A stretch of DNA of 64,000 bases from Gemmatimonadaceae bacterium. GTDB lineage: Bacteria; Gemmatimonadota; Gemmatimonadetes; Gemmatimonadales; Gemmatimonadaceae. Positions 50,531 through 59,730 of this stretch are shown here, one piece after another. Location: positions 62,001 to 126,000 of the forward strand of contig JBBJNV010000010.1 in assembly GCA_037721215.1 (NCBI GenBank), given 5' to 3'. Under the pieces are notes generated by a model that was not told where the DNA came from, did not search any database, and worked only from the letters and a program-made list of their open reading frames with translations. A program made the translations under genes and the position numbers. The first letter of the stretch is position 1. Every line of letters starts with the position of its first letter.

Positions 50531-52695
50531 CCGCGCGCCCGCAGGCCGTTGGCAACGACGATCAGCGAGCTTCCCATATCGGCGGCCACCGCCATCCATA
50601 GCGTCGCCACACCGGTCAGCGCGAGAATCAGGAACACCGCCTTGATCGCGATCGAGAAGAAAACATTCTGTTTGATAATTCCAAGCGTTCGGCGGGAGAT
50701 CCTTATCGTCTCCGCTACTCGTGAAAGATCGTCCGACATCAACGCGATGTCCGCCGTCTCGATGGCGACGTCGGTACCCGCAGCGCCCATTGCTATGCCA
50801 AGCGTCGAGGCGGCAAGCGCGGGGGCGTCGTTTACGCCGTCACCGACAAAAGCTGTCCGGTGGCCCCCGTTCTCCAGCTCGTTGACGATTCCGATTTTAT
50901 CAGAAGGCAGAAGACCGGCATGGAACTCCGTTATGCCGAGCTCGGCGGCTGCAGCCCGCGCCGTCCCCTCGTTGTCGCCCGTCAGCATGATGACCCTCGA
51001 AATACCGGACGCACGCAAGGACGCGACTGCAGAGCGCGCATGGGGACGCACCTTGTCTGCAATCGCCACAAAGCCAAGGGGCCTTCCGTCTCGGACGACA
51101 AGCATCGCGGTTTTCGCTTCACGTTCAAACCGCGCGAAGACCGCCTTCGTTTCTTCGGTCTGAAGTCCGAGTTCCCCCGCAAGGCGCTCGTTGCCAATGT
51201 GAATGAATTGTCCGTCCAGAACCGCGCGAGCGCCAAGTCCGGGCATCGCCTCGAAATCATCCGCTTCACCGGCGGTGATTCCACGGTCGCGGCCATGGGC
51301 GAGGATCGCCCGCGCGAGGGGGTGCTCGGAACGGAGCTCGATGCTGAGCGCAACATCGAGCACCTCTCTCTCAGTGCTTGCTCCGAGGCCGACCACATCG
51401 GTCACTGACGGTTTGCCCTCCGTCAACGTTCCGGTCTTGTCGAAACACACTACTGAAATCGTTCCCGCGCTTTCCAGATGCACGCCGCCCTTGATCAGAA
51501 TCCCCCTGCTCGCCGCACCGGTAAGCCCGCTTACGATCGTGACAGGCGTAGAAATCACGAGCGCGCAGGGGCAGGCGACGACCAGCATCGCGAGCGCGCG
51601 ATAGATCCACGTTTCCCACGTGCCTGCTCCGAACAACGGCGGCAGGATCGCGATAAGCAATGCGCCAATTACCACCGCTGGCGTATAGATCCGGGTGAAT
51701 CTGTCAACAAAAGTCTGACTCGGCGCTCGCGTCGCCTGAGCATCTTCTACCGCGTGCACTATCCGAGCAAGCGTCGTGTCGCTTGCCGGCTTCGTCGAAC
51801 GAACATCAATTGTACCGTGGCCGTTGAAGGTGCCCGCGAAAACCTCTGCGCCTTGCTCCTTGTCGACCGGCATGGATTCGCCGGTGATCGCGGCCTGGTT
51901 CACGCTCGAGCGACCCGTGATGACTTCGCCGTCCACCGATATTTTTTCTCCGGGCCGAACGACTACTGTTTCACCGACCGCAACATCGGCGACGGGAACG
52001 CGAAGCTCGCCGCCACTCCGCCGTACCGTCGCTTCAGCGGGCGACAGATCCATCAGCGCCTTGATCGCGTTTCGCGCCCTGTCCATCGAGAACGATTCGA
52101 GCATCTCCGCGACGGAAAACAGAAACAGCGTGGCGGCCGCCTCGGCCTGCTCTCCGATCAGCCACGCGCCTACGGCTGCAATGGCCATGAGGAAATTCAT
52201 GTCGAGCGAGCGGTTCCGCGCCGCCCTCAGTCCCTGGGGGAATACGAACCATCCGCCCGCAACGCTGGAGATTCCGAGGGCGGCGATTCCGATCCAACCT
52301 TGGCCGCCAATCCAATTACTCGCTACACCGAGGCCCAGGAAAAGACCGCTGATGGTGGCCGTTATGAAACGGCTACGGCGCCTCAGGATCGACGACGACG
52401 CTTCTTCCCCGCCTCTAGTCGAGATTCCCGGCTCGACCGCATCCCCGACACCGTACCCGATACGTCGTATGGCGCCGGCAATGTCGTCGCGACGAACAGC
52501 GCTTTCGGAGTACTTCACTCGCACGCGACCGCCTACAACGTCCACCTGGACATCATCGACGCCGTTGAGTTCGGAAAGTGCGCGCTCGATGGGTGCCGCG
52601 CACGAAGCGCAATCCATTCCATCAACGCGGAGATACTCGGTGCGAAGCTGGACTGGGGGGATTGCCTCCGTTCCGTCGCGGTCAACTTTCAACAT
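50476..52695 (-). CDS. zntA: Zn/Cd/Pb-type P1B ATPase
   Basis: About 739 residues from the ATG at 52695 (AGGA upstream). An HMA domain with GMDCASCAAPIERAL, CPC in VACPCALVISTP, phospho-Asp in DKTGTLTEG, TGES, FVGDGVNDAPAL and the late Asp in MAVAADMGSSLIVVANGL mark a Zn2+/Cd2+/Pb2+ exporter rather than a copper pump. The last 20 residues (GHQRATPSQAAESRSARF) run into the end of folKP on the other strand and look non-native. The SmtB/CadC-type regulator lies 65 bases upstream. Confidence 0.94.
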   Translation of the reverse strand: MLKVDRDGTEAIPPVQLRTEYLRVDGMDCASCAAPIERALSELNGVDDVQVDVVGGRVRVKYSESAVRRDDIAGAIRRIGYGVGDAVEPGISTRGGEEASSSILRRRSRFITATISGLFLGLGVASNWIGGQGWIGIAALGISSVAGGWFVFPQGLRAARNRSLDMNFLMAIAAVGAWLIGEQAEAAATLFLFSVAEMLESFSMDRARNAIKALMDLSPAEATVRRSGGELRVPVADVAVGETVVVRPGEKISVDGEVITGRSSVNQAAITGESMPVDKEQGAEVFAGTFNGHGTIDVRSTKPASDTTLARIVHAVEDAQATRAPSQTFVDRFTRIYTPAVVIGALLIAILPPLFGAGTWETWIYRALAMLVVACPCALVISTPVTIVSGLTGAASRGILIKGGVHLESAGTISVVCFDKTGTLTEGKPSVTDVVGLGASTEREVLDVALSIELRSEHPLARAILAHGRDRGITAGEADDFEAMPGLGARAVLDGQFIHIGNERLAGELGLQTEETKAVFARFEREAKTAMLVVRDGRPLGFVAIADKVRPHARSAVASLRASGISRVIMLTGDNEGTARAAAAELGITEFHAGLLPSDKIGIVNELENGGHRTAFVGDGVNDAPALAASTLGIAMGAAGTDVAIETADIALMSDDLSRVAETIRISRRTLGIIKQNVFFSIAIKAVFLILALTGVATLWMAVAADMGSSLIVVANGLRARGHQRATPSQAAESRSARF

Positions 52696-52759
52696 TCGCA
52701 ATGTCCTGCGCCCGGGACGCACGCCGTGGCGAGAACCGTCGCGGATGTGCTGAGGTCTG

Positions 52760-53248
52760 TCACCGGCGCGATCGCGTCAACGGATCATTATTCTCAGCCT
52801 CTCTCACATGACGAATCCCTTCGCGCAGCAACGAGCCGATATGTTCGTCGTCGAGCGTGTAGTACGCGATCTTGCCCGTTTTTCTGTAGCGGACGAGGCG
52901 GAGCAGGCGCAGTGAGCGAAGCGAATGGGAGACCGCCGACTGCGACGCACCCAGCAACGTCGCGATGTCGCAAACGCAAAGCTCCTCTTCGGCGAGCGCG
53001 GCCACGATTCGCAGTCGCGTCGGATCCCCCAAGGTCTTGAACGTTTCGGCAAGCGTCGCGACGTCGGCAGCTGACGGCTGCGCCTTCCGCGCCCGATTCA
53101 CCCTCTTCGCGTCTACACATTCCACCTGGCATTCGGCATCGCCATCGGAAGTGTCGCGGTCTGGTGGTCCTCCCAGCACTCGTCGCTGAGTCGCTTTGGC
53201 CCTCACTGCGGGCCGACGGCCTGATCCATGTCTCGTCGCTTGCGGCAT
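52760..53248 (-). CDS. SmtB/CadC/ZiaR-type ArsR-family metalloregulator
   Basis: 162 residues from the ATG at 53248, supported by GGAGAAA just upstream. The N-terminal extension has a Cys pair (AECQVECVDA), the alpha3 segment has ELCVCDIATLL, and the alpha5 segment DDEHIGSLLREGIRHVREAE carries Asp, His, His and Glu at the exact spacing of the SmtB alpha5 zinc site. The protein may thus bind metals at both alpha3N and alpha5, as in CadC and ZiaR. It likely represses the ATPase gene and the divergent czc genes. Confidence 0.93.
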   Translation of the reverse strand: MPQATRHGSGRRPAVRAKATQRRVLGGPPDRDTSDGDAECQVECVDAKRVNRARKAQPSAADVATLAETFKTLGDPTRLRIVAALAEEELCVCDIATLLGASQSAVSHSLRSLRLLRLVRYRKTGKIAYYTLDDEHIGSLLREGIRHVREAENNDPLTRSRR

Positions 53249-53273
53249 TTTCTCCGGTGCTATAGGTTACCTG

Positions 53274-53295
53274 CTCATATGAGCATTCGTTCATA
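53274..53295. promoter_or_regulatory. Candidate SmtB/CadC operator
   Basis: A dyad TATGA-n-C-nnnn-G-n-TCATA (53278-53295) resembles SmtB/CadC operator sites, and the perfect palindrome CTCATATGAG (53274-53283) overlaps its left part. It sits between the regulator gene and the divergent small Cys/His gene, and covers the ATG of the latter (53279). Confidence 0.6.
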
Positions 53296-53722
53296 CATAA
53301 GCTATGCCCGCGCCTGGATTGCATCAACCCGCCACTTCGCAGAGCGGGCTGCGGTCCTTCGCCGTGTAACCGCGACGTTCCTTGCGCTGGCGTTCATCGG
53401 CTTTTCCGCCGAAACGCTGATCGCGGATGTTCACGATGGCGATGCCTCGCTAGCCGAGGTAGAAGCCGCGGGATTGTTCGCGGCCGAAATGGCTGATCAA
53501 ACCCCCGGTATCGCTCCAGCGCCGGAACGTCACTCAGGGGAAGCGCCGTCTACCGGCCACTCGGCGCATGTCTGCCACTGCATTCACGCCCACGGTGGCA
53601 TTCCCGGGATCTCCGCAACCCGACCGGTTGTCGCTAATCCCCGATCCCACGTTCCGGGAGCGTCCGACCGGATGCCCGCGAGCGTAACCGTCGAACCGCG
53701 TATCCGCCCTCCCCAAGCGTAG
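53279..53722 (+). CDS. Small secreted or membrane-anchored His/Cys-rich protein ahead of czcCBA
   Basis: 147 residues from the ATG at 53279, which lies inside the operator-like dyad and has no ribosome site; a later start near the membrane segment is possible. A single hydrophobic segment (about 36-52, TATFLALAFIGFSAETLI) is followed by an exposed tail with HSGEAP, GHSAHVCHCIHAHGG and a basic, Pro-rich end. The HxCHCxHxH cluster is a candidate metal-binding site. I recognise no family, though small proteins in this place are common in czc loci. Confidence 0.65.
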   Translation: MSIRSYISYARAWIASTRHFAERAAVLRRVTATFLALAFIGFSAETLIADVHDGDASLAEVEAAGLFAAEMADQTPGIAPAPERHSGEAPSTGHSAHVCHCIHAHGGIPGISATRPVVANPRSHVPGASDRMPASVTVEPRIRPPQA

Positions 53723-53814
53723 CCTTCGAAGCCAGCCGGCCCGCGCCTTAAGCGCAGCCTGACTGGTTTGTGCGCCCATTCGGCGCGCCCCCAAATCTCG
53801 TGACTTCATGCAGC

Positions 53815-53867
53815 TGCCCGGCGTTCCTCGGGCAACTCCACGCGCGTTTCAGGCCCGTTCGGGCCTG
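53815..53867 (+). promoter_or_regulatory. Two GC-rich hairpins between the His-rich gene and czcC
   Basis: TGCCCG...CGGGCA (53815-53834) and CAGGCCC-GTTC-GGGCCTG (53850-53867) are adjacent stem-loops in the 171-base gap before czcC. There is no T-run after the second, so it could be an attenuator or processing site rather than a plain terminator. Confidence 0.45.
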
Positions 53868-53893
53868 CAATACGATTTATACAGGGAAAGGCA

Positions 53894-55264
53894 TTGATCA
53901 CTCATCATATTCGATCCATCGTGGGTCTTGTCACCGTGCTCGCCGGGAGCTGCGGCTGGTTCCTTGTTCCTGATCTCGCATCAGGACAGTCTCGAGCTCC
54001 AGCCTCGGAACCGCGCACGCTTCGGCCCGCGGCTCGTGACTCCGTCAACATTGGCGACGGCCTTCGCGACGCGCTGGTTGCAAATAATCCCGAACTTCTC
54101 GCGCGTCGGCTGGCACTGCGCGCCGCCGAAGCCGGTGTGCGCGCCGCCGGTCACAGGCCCGTTGCCATTCTCGCGGCCGAAGCCGAGGAGATTCCCCGCG
54201 GAGTTGACATCTCTGACGGGGGTTCGTTGACTGTCGGCATCGAGCAGGAATTCCTGAGCGGCGCACTACGGTCATCACAGAGAAACGCGGCTATGTCGAA
54301 CGTAACTGTGGCTCGCGCTGCCATAGCAATCACCGAGCAACGGCTCCTTGCGTCACTTGACCGACACTCCGTTCGGCTTTCGGCGTGGGGGACGATCGCA
54401 CGGCGTCTTGCTGCTGAAGACGGGATCCTCGCCTCCGCGGAAGGTTCTATCCGCGGCCGATTTGCGGTGGGCGACGCCCGTTACGTAGATGTACTTCGAC
54501 TGCGAACTGAACGGCTCCGCGTTCAGGCCGATCGTGCTGCGGCGATCACCGAAGTGCGCGCCGCGCGGGCAGCGATGACAGGGCTTGTGGGGTCGACGTC
54601 CGATACGGCCACCGGTAGACAGCTGCGAGCCGTGCTCGATTCGATCGAGGTGAGCCCCCTCTCCCTCATGCTGATGCCTGTCCTCGACATTGACAGCCTT
54701 CTCGCACGGTCTGGAATCCTCGCCATGTCCGCTGCACGTGTCGCGCGCGCAGCCGCCGCTCAACGCGTGCTCGTCGCGGAGCAGGGCCGGCGAATCACAG
54801 CCAGTGTTGGAGGCCAGCGATTCGAGGACCAACGCGGAGGTATTTCTTTTGGTCCCGCGATTTCCTTTTCAACGAGCCTTCCCTTCACGGCACGACGTGG
54901 AAACCGGGCAAGGGCCGAAGCTGCCGGACTCGAAGCACGAGTGGTGAACGCGGAGGAGCGGGGCACACTCGCGACGCTTCGCACAATACTGGCAATCGCG
55001 CGCGATCGGCACGAAGCGGCGCGAGCCCGACTGTCTGTCTATGAGAGCGCGCTGCTCCGTGGAGCACGCGAAGAACGTGAAAATGCGCTCGCAACATTCC
55101 GATCGGGCGAGTTGTCTCTGACCGAGCTCCTTGATTTCGAACGAGCATTGGCGCGGGCCGAAATCGACCGCATTCGTGCGCGAATCGAGGCCGCTGAAGC
55201 GATGGAGGATTTTTACAACGGAATCGCCGAGGCCGCAGGTCTCCGTCCGGGGAGCAGCCGATGA
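53894..55264 (+). CDS. czcC: CzcC-like outer-membrane factor of an RND efflux pump
   Basis: 456 residues from a TTG at 53894 (AAAGG upstream). A signal peptide is followed by the TolC/CzcC domain: two long helical pairs (about 50-240 and 270-450) with INIGDGLRDALVANNPELLA-like first helix, RGRFAVGDARYVDVLRLRTE and, in the second repeat, FRSGELSLTELLDFERAL, the typical CzcC signature. It would form the outer-membrane channel of the heavy-metal pump. Overlaps czcB by 4 bases. Confidence 0.9.
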   Translation: MITHHIRSIVGLVTVLAGSCGWFLVPDLASGQSRAPASEPRTLRPAARDSVNIGDGLRDALVANNPELLARRLALRAAEAGVRAAGHRPVAILAAEAEEIPRGVDISDGGSLTVGIEQEFLSGALRSSQRNAAMSNVTVARAAIAITEQRLLASLDRHSVRLSAWGTIARRLAAEDGILASAEGSIRGRFAVGDARYVDVLRLRTERLRVQADRAAAITEVRAARAAMTGLVGSTSDTATGRQLRAVLDSIEVSPLSLMLMPVLDIDSLLARSGILAMSAARVARAAAAQRVLVAEQGRRITASVGGQRFEDQRGGISFGPAISFSTSLPFTARRGNRARAEAAGLEARVVNAEERGTLATLRTILAIARDRHEAARARLSVYESALLRGAREERENALATFRSGELSLTELLDFERALARAEIDRIRARIEAAEAMEDFYNGIAEAAGLRPGSSR

Positions 55265-56532
55265 AATTGTACTCATCTTATCGACAGCCATCCCAAGCTC
55301 TTATTGCGCTGGCAATATCCGCGTTTGCCGCTTCTGCTTTTGCGGGTTGTAGTGACAGCAAATCAAACGGCGATAACGCCTCCGGCCCGGCTGGCGGGAG
55401 CGCCGAAGCGGCAAGTGCGGGCGATAGCGACAAACATGCTGGCGAAGAACACGGCGACGAGAGCCGCGTCACGCTCACCGAGGCGGAAATGGCGACCGCG
55501 GGGATTGGCGTAGCCGAGGTGACCGCCGAGCCGGTGGTCGCCGAGCGGGCGGCTCTGGATGTGCCGGGCCAGGTGGAGCACGATCCTCGAAGGGTGGCGA
55601 TAATATCACCGCGTACATCGGGCCGGATCGAACGCCTTCCCGTTGTCGAAGGCGATCATGTGCGCGCAGGCCAAACCGTGGCACTCCTGACGAGCCCGGC
55701 ATTCCTCACTGCTCAGAATGATCTGGCACAGGCGGCCCGGCGAGCCAGCATACTCGCAGGTACACCGGACGCTCAAGGCGCGTCGGCACTGGTGAGTGCA
55801 GCACGGCGGCGGTTGTCTCTGCTCGGTGCCGGAACTGCCCTGATCAGACGCGTCGAGGGAGGCGCCGAGCCAAGCCTCGTACTGGCCGTAGCGGCACCAT
55901 TCGGCGGGACGATAATCGAAGCAAGCGTGCTGGCGGGAACAGCGGTCGAAGCCGGCACCCCGCTTTTCAAAATCGCGGACCTGTCAGTGGTTGACGTAGT
56001 CGCAGAGGTACCGGAGCGAGCGTTGTCGCTCTTGCGAATTGGGCTCGACGCATCGATCCGTATTCCCGCCTATCCGAATCTCCGGTTTGCCGGAACTGTG
56101 GAGCGACTTCATTCGGAACTGAACCCGACAACAAGAACGGTTCGCGCAGTGATCCACGTATCCAACCGTGGCGGGGCGCTACGGCCGGGAATGTTCGCCA
56201 GCGTTCAGTTCCCGGTTACGATGGGGGCCGCCCTCGCCACCGCCACCGCCCCCGGTGGTACGAGTCCGACGACCGGGTCAGTTCTGACGATTCCCGAAAC
56301 GGCACTCGTCACTGACGGCAGCAACCGGCTGCTTTTTGTGGAGGTCGCGCCCCGCACGTTTGAGAAACGCATAGTCCAGGTTGCCTCGCTCGCTCCGCCG
56401 GGATCGGGTAATTCGACATCCGGCCGCGTAGCGATCGCCAGTGGAGTCAAGGCCGGCGAGCGGGTGGTGATACGTGGCGCTTTCACACTCAAGTCCGAGC
56501 TCGCGAAAGCGTCATTCTCGGATGAGCACTAG
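55261..56532 (+). CDS. czcB: CzcB-like periplasmic adaptor of an RND efflux pump
   Basis: 423 residues. A lipobox-like FAGCSDS after the signal segment suggests a lipid anchor. A His/Asp/Glu-rich linker (DSDKHAGEEHGDESR) may bind metal. The adaptor core follows: ISPRTSGRIERLPVVEGDHVRAGQ (lipoyl half, read in two parts), SPAFLTAQNDLAQA hairpin, APFGGTIIEASVLAGTAVEAG, beta barrel with TRTVRAVIHVSN and membrane-proximal domain. It bridges CzcA and CzcC. The ATG overlaps the czcC stop. Confidence 0.92.
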   Translation: MKLYSSYRQPSQALIALAISAFAASAFAGCSDSKSNGDNASGPAGGSAEAASAGDSDKHAGEEHGDESRVTLTEAEMATAGIGVAEVTAEPVVAERAALDVPGQVEHDPRRVAIISPRTSGRIERLPVVEGDHVRAGQTVALLTSPAFLTAQNDLAQAARRASILAGTPDAQGASALVSAARRRLSLLGAGTALIRRVEGGAEPSLVLAVAAPFGGTIIEASVLAGTAVEAGTPLFKIADLSVVDVVAEVPERALSLLRIGLDASIRIPAYPNLRFAGTVERLHSELNPTTRTVRAVIHVSNRGGALRPGMFASVQFPVTMGAALATATAPGGTSPTTGSVLTIPETALVTDGSNRLLFVEVAPRTFEKRIVQVASLAPPGSGNSTSGRVAIASGVKAGERVVIRGAFTLKSELAKASFSDEH

Positions 56533-56541
56533 GTCCGTCAG

Positions 56542-59500
56542 GTGATCGAAAAACTGATTGGTTGGGCGGTACGCCGACGGATGACCGTAATGGTTCTCGT
56601 GGCCGCGCTTGTCGGCGGCGGGGTGTGGGCCCTGCGAACTCTCCGCGTCGACGCATTCCCTGATCTGACAGACGTCCAGGTGCAGGTGCTGGTGGAGGCA
56701 CCCGGCCTGTCGCCAGTCGAAGTAGAGCGGCTCGCCTCCTTTCCGATTGAAGTCGCGCTGAACGGAATTCCACGAGTTACGCTGGTTCGATCGATCTCAA
56801 AGTACGCGTTTGCCGCGATAACGGTCGTCTTCGAGGACGGCGTCGACCTTTATTTCGCGAGGACGCTTGTCTCCGAACGCCTCCAGAGCGTTCGCTCCAG
56901 CCTTCCTCAGCAGGTGGAGGTATCGCTCGGTCCGCTCTCGGCGGCCAACAGCGAGATCTATCACTACACTCTGGAAGATACGTCCCGCGCGTCCAGTACT
57001 GCCGAGCGAACGAGTTTGACCGATCTGCGCACGCTGCATGACAGGGTTGTCAGACCGCAACTCCGAACAGTCGCCGGCGTTACCGAGGTAAACGCATTCG
57101 GCGGATTCGTCAGACAGGTACAGGTTGTCATCTCCCCCGAGCAGCTCGTCAGGTACGGCTTGACCCTGCACGATGTCGTCGAGGCAATCGAAGCGAATAA
57201 CAGCGTTGCCGCCGGTGGCTATCTCGAACATCGCGATGAGCAATACATACTGAGAGGCCTCGGCCAGGCAACCGGCCCTGATGATCTCGCGCGGACGGTC
57301 ATTCGAAGTACGACTGCGGGAATACCCGTGCTGGTGGGGGACGTTGCACAAATAGCCTACGGATCTGAGCTCCGGCAGGGTGCCGTGTCGCGGGATGGAA
57401 CGGGGGAAGTGATGAGCGGCATCGTGATGATGCTTCGCGGGGAGAACGGTCGTGAAGTGGTGAGACGCGTCAGGGACCGGGCTGCCGAAATCAACAAGAC
57501 CCTGCCTGCGGGAGTGGTGCTAACCCCCTTCTACGACCAGACAGATCTGGTGAACGGTACTCTCAGGACCGTTCAGACAAATCTCGTCGAGGGTGGCTTC
57601 CTGGTGATCGCGATCCTGCTGTTGTTTCTCGGGAACATCCGCGCGGCATTCATAGTGGCGGCGACGATTCCGCTGTCGCTGCTATTTGCGTTTGTCGGAA
57701 TGCGCTGGCTTGGACTTTCGGCGAATCTTATGAGCCTCGGCGCCATCGATTTCGGGATGATAGTCGATGGGTCGGTGGTGATGACCGAACACTTTGTGAA
57801 GACGTTGCATCAGGATGAGGAAGACGGGGAATTTCCATTCACCGCCGACGGATTATTCAAGCGGATAGCCGGCGCAGCTCGCGAGGTGGGACGACCGATC
57901 GGCTTTGGCGTTCTCATCATCATGCTGGTTTACATCCCGATACTGTCGTTGCAGGGGCTCGAAGCACGGATGTTCAGGCCGATGGCAATCACTGTCGCAA
58001 TCGCGCTCTTCGGCAGTCTGCTCCTCGCGCTGGCTTTCATTCCAGCGGCCGCAACGTGGGTGTTCAGGAAGGGGGCTCCCGAATCGCGGGTGGCAATAAG
58101 GCTTTCTCGGTGGCTCGACGGACGATACGCGCCGATTTTGGCGCGATCGATTGCACGGCCGGCCGCTACACTCGGAATTGCGGTCGGGATATTCGCGGCG
58201 TCCATGTTCGTTGTACCACTTCTCGGAACGGAATTTCTGCCCGAGCTCGACGAGGGCTCTTTACTTATTGAAGCGACGAGAGATCCGGGAGTTTCCTTGA
58301 CGAGGTCGGTAGAGATGCAGCGCGAACTCGAGCGGACTGTTCGGATGAGTCCTGAGGTCACGACAGTTGTAAGCCGCGTTGGGAGGCCGGAAGTCGGAAG
58401 CGATCCCATGGGGTTGAACCGGGCGGACGTGTTCGTGATGCTCAAACCACGTTCGGAATGGAGGCCGGGCGTCGACAAAGACAGCCTGGTCGAGGAGATC
58501 GAGCATCGCCTTGACGATCGCGTGCCTGGTGTTGGTGTCGCTTTTACTCAACCCATGGCGATGAGGCTCGACGAGCTCATCTCCGGTGTTCGGGCAGATC
58601 TTGCGGTCAAGGTGTTCGGAGACGATTCACGCGCGAACCGGGAAGTTGCCGAGAAAGTCGCGGCTGTGGTTCGCACCGTGTCTGGTGCAACCGAGGTTCG
58701 CGTTGAGGCCACGGAAGGCCAGGGATACCTCAACGTGCGCATGAACCGCGATGCAATGGCGCGTTTCGGAATTCCGATGGCCGAGGTTCAGGAGGCTTTG
58801 GAGACGGCGGTCGGAGGTCGTCCGGTTTCGCAGGTAGTCGATGGGAGCTACACGCTGGACGTTGTAGTTCAGTATCCTGCAGCACTTAGAACATCTCCGG
58901 AGGCGATCGGTGCTATTACCGTACCGGCTCCCGGCGGAGCTCGAATAGCGTTGTCACAGCTGGCGGAGATAGCGCTGGAGTCGGGGCCGGTCCAGGTTAG
59001 CCGTGAGTCAGCGCAACGACTTGTCGTCGTGCAGGCGAATGTCGCGGGCCGGGATCTCGGCGGGTTTGTGGATGAGGTGCAGGCCACCATCGGGCGCAAC
59101 GTAATCGTACCGCCGGGGATGTTCGTCACGTATGGAGGAGAGTTCGAGAATCAGCAACGGGCGATGAGCAGGCTCAAGTTTGTGGTCCCGGTGTCGATTG
59201 CTCTTATTGCGGGATTGCTGTTCATGTCTCTCGGATCGTGGACCCTTGCCCTGCTCGTACTTACAAACCTTCCGTTCGCGGCCGTCGGCGGAATTCTTGC
59301 GCTCTGGGGCCGCGGGCTTCACCTCTCGGTTTCGGCGTCAATCGGCTTCATCGCTTTGTTTGGCGTCGCCGTACTCAACGGCCTGGTTCTGCTCACGACT
59401 GTTCAGCGGACGCGGCAGGCCGGTGCGTCGGCAGAGGACGCAGCGCTGGAGGGAGCTCGGTCGCGGCTCAGGCCGGTCCTGATGACCGCGCTCGTCGCGT

Positions 59501-59730
59501 CGTTCGGATTTCTTCCGGTTGCCTTTTCCCATGGAACGGGGGCCGAAGTACAGAGACCGCTGGCTACGGTCGTGATCGGCGGACTCGTCACATCCACTTT
59601 GCTTACACTGCTGGTGCTTCCAACTCTGTATAGTTGGATCGAAGGCCGGGTCGAACGGCGCATTTCGCGGCGCGCGCTGACAATGTCACCCACTGGCGGT
59701 GTGACACTTCCGGGAGCGGTTCGACAATGA
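56542..59730 (+). CDS. czcA: CzcA-like heavy-metal RND transporter
   Basis: 1062 residues from a GTG at 56542, full RND length with 12 membrane helices in two halves and large periplasmic loops. The helix-4 signature GAIDFGMIVDGSVVMTEHF, with Asp residues in DFG and VDG, matches the HME1 pattern of Zn/Co/Cd transporters rather than the Cu/Ag type. Proton-antiport energised metal export across the periplasm is expected. The start lies 9 bases after czcB and the stop overlaps czcD. Confidence 0.95.
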   Translation: MIEKLIGWAVRRRMTVMVLVAALVGGGVWALRTLRVDAFPDLTDVQVQVLVEAPGLSPVEVERLASFPIEVALNGIPRVTLVRSISKYAFAAITVVFEDGVDLYFARTLVSERLQSVRSSLPQQVEVSLGPLSAANSEIYHYTLEDTSRASSTAERTSLTDLRTLHDRVVRPQLRTVAGVTEVNAFGGFVRQVQVVISPEQLVRYGLTLHDVVEAIEANNSVAAGGYLEHRDEQYILRGLGQATGPDDLARTVIRSTTAGIPVLVGDVAQIAYGSELRQGAVSRDGTGEVMSGIVMMLRGENGREVVRRVRDRAAEINKTLPAGVVLTPFYDQTDLVNGTLRTVQTNLVEGGFLVIAILLLFLGNIRAAFIVAATIPLSLLFAFVGMRWLGLSANLMSLGAIDFGMIVDGSVVMTEHFVKTLHQDEEDGEFPFTADGLFKRIAGAAREVGRPIGFGVLIIMLVYIPILSLQGLEARMFRPMAITVAIALFGSLLLALAFIPAAATWVFRKGAPESRVAIRLSRWLDGRYAPILARSIARPAATLGIAVGIFAASMFVVPLLGTEFLPELDEGSLLIEATRDPGVSLTRSVEMQRELERTVRMSPEVTTVVSRVGRPEVGSDPMGLNRADVFVMLKPRSEWRPGVDKDSLVEEIEHRLDDRVPGVGVAFTQPMAMRLDELISGVRADLAVKVFGDDSRANREVAEKVAAVVRTVSGATEVRVEATEGQGYLNVRMNRDAMARFGIPMAEVQEALETAVGGRPVSQVVDGSYTLDVVVQYPAALRTSPEAIGAITVPAPGGARIALSQLAEIALESGPVQVSRESAQRLVVVQANVAGRDLGGFVDEVQATIGRNVIVPPGMFVTYGGEFENQQRAMSRLKFVVPVSIALIAGLLFMSLGSWTLALLVLTNLPFAAVGGILALWGRGLHLSVSASIGFIALFGVAVLNGLVLLTTVQRTRQAGASAEDAALEGARSRLRPVLMTALVASFGFLPVAFSHGTGAEVQRPLATVVIGGLVTSTLLTLLVLPTLYSWIEGRVERRISRRALTMSPTGGVTLPGAVRQ

